Shown here: positions 62,291-64,000 of the stretch, in pieces | How positions within the stretch are numbered: position 1 is the stretch's first letter | How the letters are laid out: each line of letters opens with the position of its first letter | Assembly (NCBI GenBank): GCA_024235735.1 | Contig: JACKLU010000002.1 | Span: 124,001-188,000 of the forward strand | Direction: 5' to 3' | DNA length: 64,000 nt | From: Burkholderiales bacterium | GTDB taxonomy: Bacteria > Pseudomonadota > Gammaproteobacteria > Burkholderiales > Nitrosomonadaceae | Notes under the pieces: generated by a model | What the model was told of the DNA's origin: nothing | Seen by the model: the letters and a program-made list of their open reading frames with translations, nothing else | Databases searched by the model: none | Program-made: the position numbers and the translations under genes

Positions 62291-62968
62291 ATGTACCGTA
62301 TAGCACCGAGTATTTTGTCGGCCAATTTCGCCAAGCTTGGAGAAGAAATCACTAACGTTATCGATTCAGGCGCTGACATCATACATTTTGACGTGATGGA
62401 TAATCATTATGTTCCTAATCTGACGATAGGGCCGCTGGTATGCGAAGCAATACGCCCGTTGACGGATGCGGTGATCGATGTGCACCTGATGGTGGAGCCG
62501 GTGGATCGCATTGTTCCCGACTTTGCCAAAGCAGGCGCCAATATTATTTCTTTTCACCCCGAAGCATCCAGGCATATCGATCGTACCATTGGTCTCATCA
62601 AGGATCAGGGTTGTCTGGCCGGTCTGGTTTTTAATCCCGCTACGCCGCTGCATTATCTTGATCATGTATTGGACAAGCTGGACTTGATTCTCATTATGTC
62701 TGTGAATCCCGGGTTTGGCGGACAGGCATTTATTCCTGAAGCGTTGAACAAGCTCCGCGCTGTCCGCAAGCGTATTGATGAGAGTGGCAGATCGATCATG
62801 CTGGAAATTGATGGTGGCGTCAAAGTGGATAACATTGCAGAAATTGCACGCGCAGGCGCTGATACTTTTGTGGCGGGGTCGGCAATCTATGGCGCAGGAA
62901 AAGACAGCGATCCGCATCGTTATGACACGATTGTTTCAGCGCTGCGCGCAGAATTGAGCAAAGTATAA
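62291..62968 (+). CDS. rpe: Ribulose-phosphate 3-epimerase
   Basis: 225-residue TIM-barrel enzyme that interconverts ribulose-5-P and xylulose-5-P (pentose phosphate and Calvin cycles). Metal and catalytic motifs are YRIAPSILSANFAKLGEE, HFDVMDNHYVPNLTIGP, VHLMVEP, MSVNPGFGGQAF and LEIDGGVK. It heads the conserved order rpe-gph-trpE. A GAGAGG site precedes ATG 62291. Confidence 0.97.
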   Translation: MYRIAPSILSANFAKLGEEITNVIDSGADIIHFDVMDNHYVPNLTIGPLVCEAIRPLTDAVIDVHLMVEPVDRIVPDFAKAGANIISFHPEASRHIDRTIGLIKDQGCLAGLVFNPATPLHYLDHVLDKLDLILIMSVNPGFGGQAFIPEALNKLRAVRKRIDESGRSIMLEIDGGVKVDNIAEIARAGADTFVAGSAIYGAGKDSDPHRYDTIVSALRAELSKV

Positions 62969-62993
62969 ATTTCAAGAATAAATTTCAATAAAC

Positions 62994-63749
62994 ATGTCTG
63001 TAGAGCATGTCTTTTATAATATGAACCAACATATTTTTTCCTATGCCAGCAGTACTGTCGAGAAACCGGTTTTTCCTCTGGCAGTCAAGGTTGTCATGAT
63101 TGATCTGGATGGCACTTTGCTGGATACTGCTGAAGATCTTGCGCTGGCGGCCAATCTGATGCTTCGCGAACTGGGCAGGCCGGAACGTTCGGTTGAAACG
63201 ATCAAATCCTATATCGGAAAGGGTATCCAGAGACTCGTCAAGCGTGCCTTGACGGGTGATTTAAACGGAGAGCCTGAATCGGATTTACTGGAAAGGGCGC
63301 TGTCCATTTACAAGAAAAATTATGCCGAGAATGTCCACGTCAAAACCAGGCCTTTTCCAGGCGTCAAAGAGGGTGTTGAACGTTTAAGGCAGGCTGGTTT
63401 TCACCTGGCCTGCATTACGAATAAATCGGAAATTTTTACGCAGCCGCTGCTCAAATCAACCGGATTTCATGATTATTTTGAAATCATTCTATCCGGAGAT
63501 AATCTGCCGAAATGCAAGCCTGATCCGATGCCACTGACGCACATTTGCAAGCATTTCAATGTACAACCGCACGAGGCGATCCTGTTCGGTGATTCGTTAA
63601 ACGATGCCACAGCGGCGCGTGCGGCAGGCTGTCATATTTTTTGCGTGCCTTATGGCTACAACGAAGGCCGTGATGTGCATGAACTGGATTGCGATGCGAT
63701 TGTGCCCTCTCTAGTCGAAGCTGCGCAATTAATTGTCAAAGCGCCTTGA
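62994..63749 (+). CDS. gph: Phosphoglycolate phosphatase
   Basis: HAD-superfamily phosphatase of up to 251 residues that clears 2-phosphoglycolate. The nucleophile motif is VVMIDLDGTLLDTAEDLA, motif II is CITNKSE, motif III is the KCKPDP lysine, and motif IV is LFGDSLNDATAA. The frame opens at 62994, but homology begins only near residue 30, so the ATG at 63021 is an alternative start. It lies between rpe and trpE, as in many betaproteobacteria. Confidence 0.93.
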   Translation: MSVEHVFYNMNQHIFSYASSTVEKPVFPLAVKVVMIDLDGTLLDTAEDLALAANLMLRELGRPERSVETIKSYIGKGIQRLVKRALTGDLNGEPESDLLERALSIYKKNYAENVHVKTRPFPGVKEGVERLRQAGFHLACITNKSEIFTQPLLKSTGFHDYFEIILSGDNLPKCKPDPMPLTHICKHFNVQPHEAILFGDSLNDATAARAAGCHIFCVPYGYNEGRDVHELDCDAIVPSLVEAAQLIVKAP

Positions 63750-63838
63750 TTCAGTATGTTGCAGCTATTTGAGCCGGCGTGTTTGATAGCACAGCCTGAA
63801 TTCGTGCTTCCGCCAATGCTGTTTCTGGAAGTGAATCA

Positions 63839-64000
63839 ATGACCGAGAATGAATTTAATCAACTTGCAGAGAAAGGGTATAACCGGATTCCGGTTGTACT
63901 GGAAACTTTTGCGGATCTGGATACGCCACTTTCAATTTATCTGAAATTGGCCAATCAACCTTATACTTACCTGCTGGAATCGGTGCAGGACGGTTCGCAC
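63839..64000 (+). CDS. trpE: Anthranilate synthase component I (3' end cut by window)
   Basis: The first 54 codons of TrpE, which makes anthranilate from chorismate for tryptophan synthesis. The N-terminus MTENEFNQLAEKGYNRIPV, the stretch ETFADLDTPLSIYLKLA and the LLES motif (the serine binds feedback tryptophan) identify it. GGAAGTG lies seven bases before ATG 63839. The gene continues beyond base 64000. No leader peptide or attenuator was seen between gph and trpE. Confidence 0.92.
   Translation, partial: MTENEFNQLAEKGYNRIPVVLETFADLDTPLSIYLKLANQPYTYLLESVQDGSH

Noticed and set aside
63750..63838. Possible trp leader/attenuator before trpE
   Set aside because: The 89-base gap has no run of Trp codons and no paired stems with a T-run.
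1..64000. tRNA, rRNA and CRISPR arrays
   Set aside because: I looked for TpsiC-like GGTTCGAATCC arms, rRNA landmarks and regularly spaced direct repeats and found none.

Overview
The window is a chromosomal segment of a Gram-negative bacterium. The gene set (outer-membrane genes bamE and lolA, a PEP-CTERM protein with an exosortase-A-type O-glycosylation ligase, the ftsK-lolA-rarA-serS cluster, MotC/MotD-type flagellar motor genes, and rpe-gph-trpE) points to a betaproteobacterium, most likely in the Nitrosomonas/Nitrosomonadaceae range. No ammonia-oxidation gene or rRNA is present, so this placement is inference.

Region by region: 1-2602 is the end of an ectoine/5-hydroxyectoine operon (ectB partial, ectC, ectD), suggesting adaptation to salt or osmotic stress. 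2.8-5.9 kb holds a PEP-CTERM surface protein and three paralogous small envelope proteins of unknown function. 5.9-16.6 kb is an accessory region. It contains decayed IS3 and IS21 transposon tails, an OsmC-YcaO fusion gene, three copies of a Y1 (REP-associated type) transposase with shared terminal inverted repeats, a 1481-residue Rhs/YD-repeat toxin with a likely immunity gene, and a scrap of an ABC-2 permease.

16.9-42.8 kb is mainly core genome: dapE, a fadE-fadD-like fatty-acid pair, a lytic transglycosylase, fur/bamE/dapB/apaH, a PlsC acyltransferase, pilT-pilU, the three-gene AMMECR1/Memo/radical-SAM cassette, comEC, and the leftward cluster ftsK-lolA-rarA-serS-DUF6781. A membrane protein with a degenerate GGDEF domain lies upstream of ftsK. 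42.8-48.2 kb is AT-rich, with long non-coding gaps, degenerate dispersed repeats and a MITE-like palindrome around an RDD protein, a polysaccharide flippase and the O-glycosylation ligase.

48.2-53.4 kb holds a secreted cyclophilin, an M50 site-2 protease with CBS domains, and a tightly packed CHAD-ParA-SixA operon that may act on polyphosphate granules. 53.7-61.7 kb is a flagellar operon (flhB, flhA, flhF, flhG, fliA, motC, motD). The FlhG P-loop departs from the canonical motif. 61.8-64.0 kb holds apaG, then rpe, gph and the start of trpE, which runs off the window.

Many starts were moved inward from the longest open frame where a ribosome binding site or family length favoured it. No tRNA, rRNA or CRISPR array was seen.
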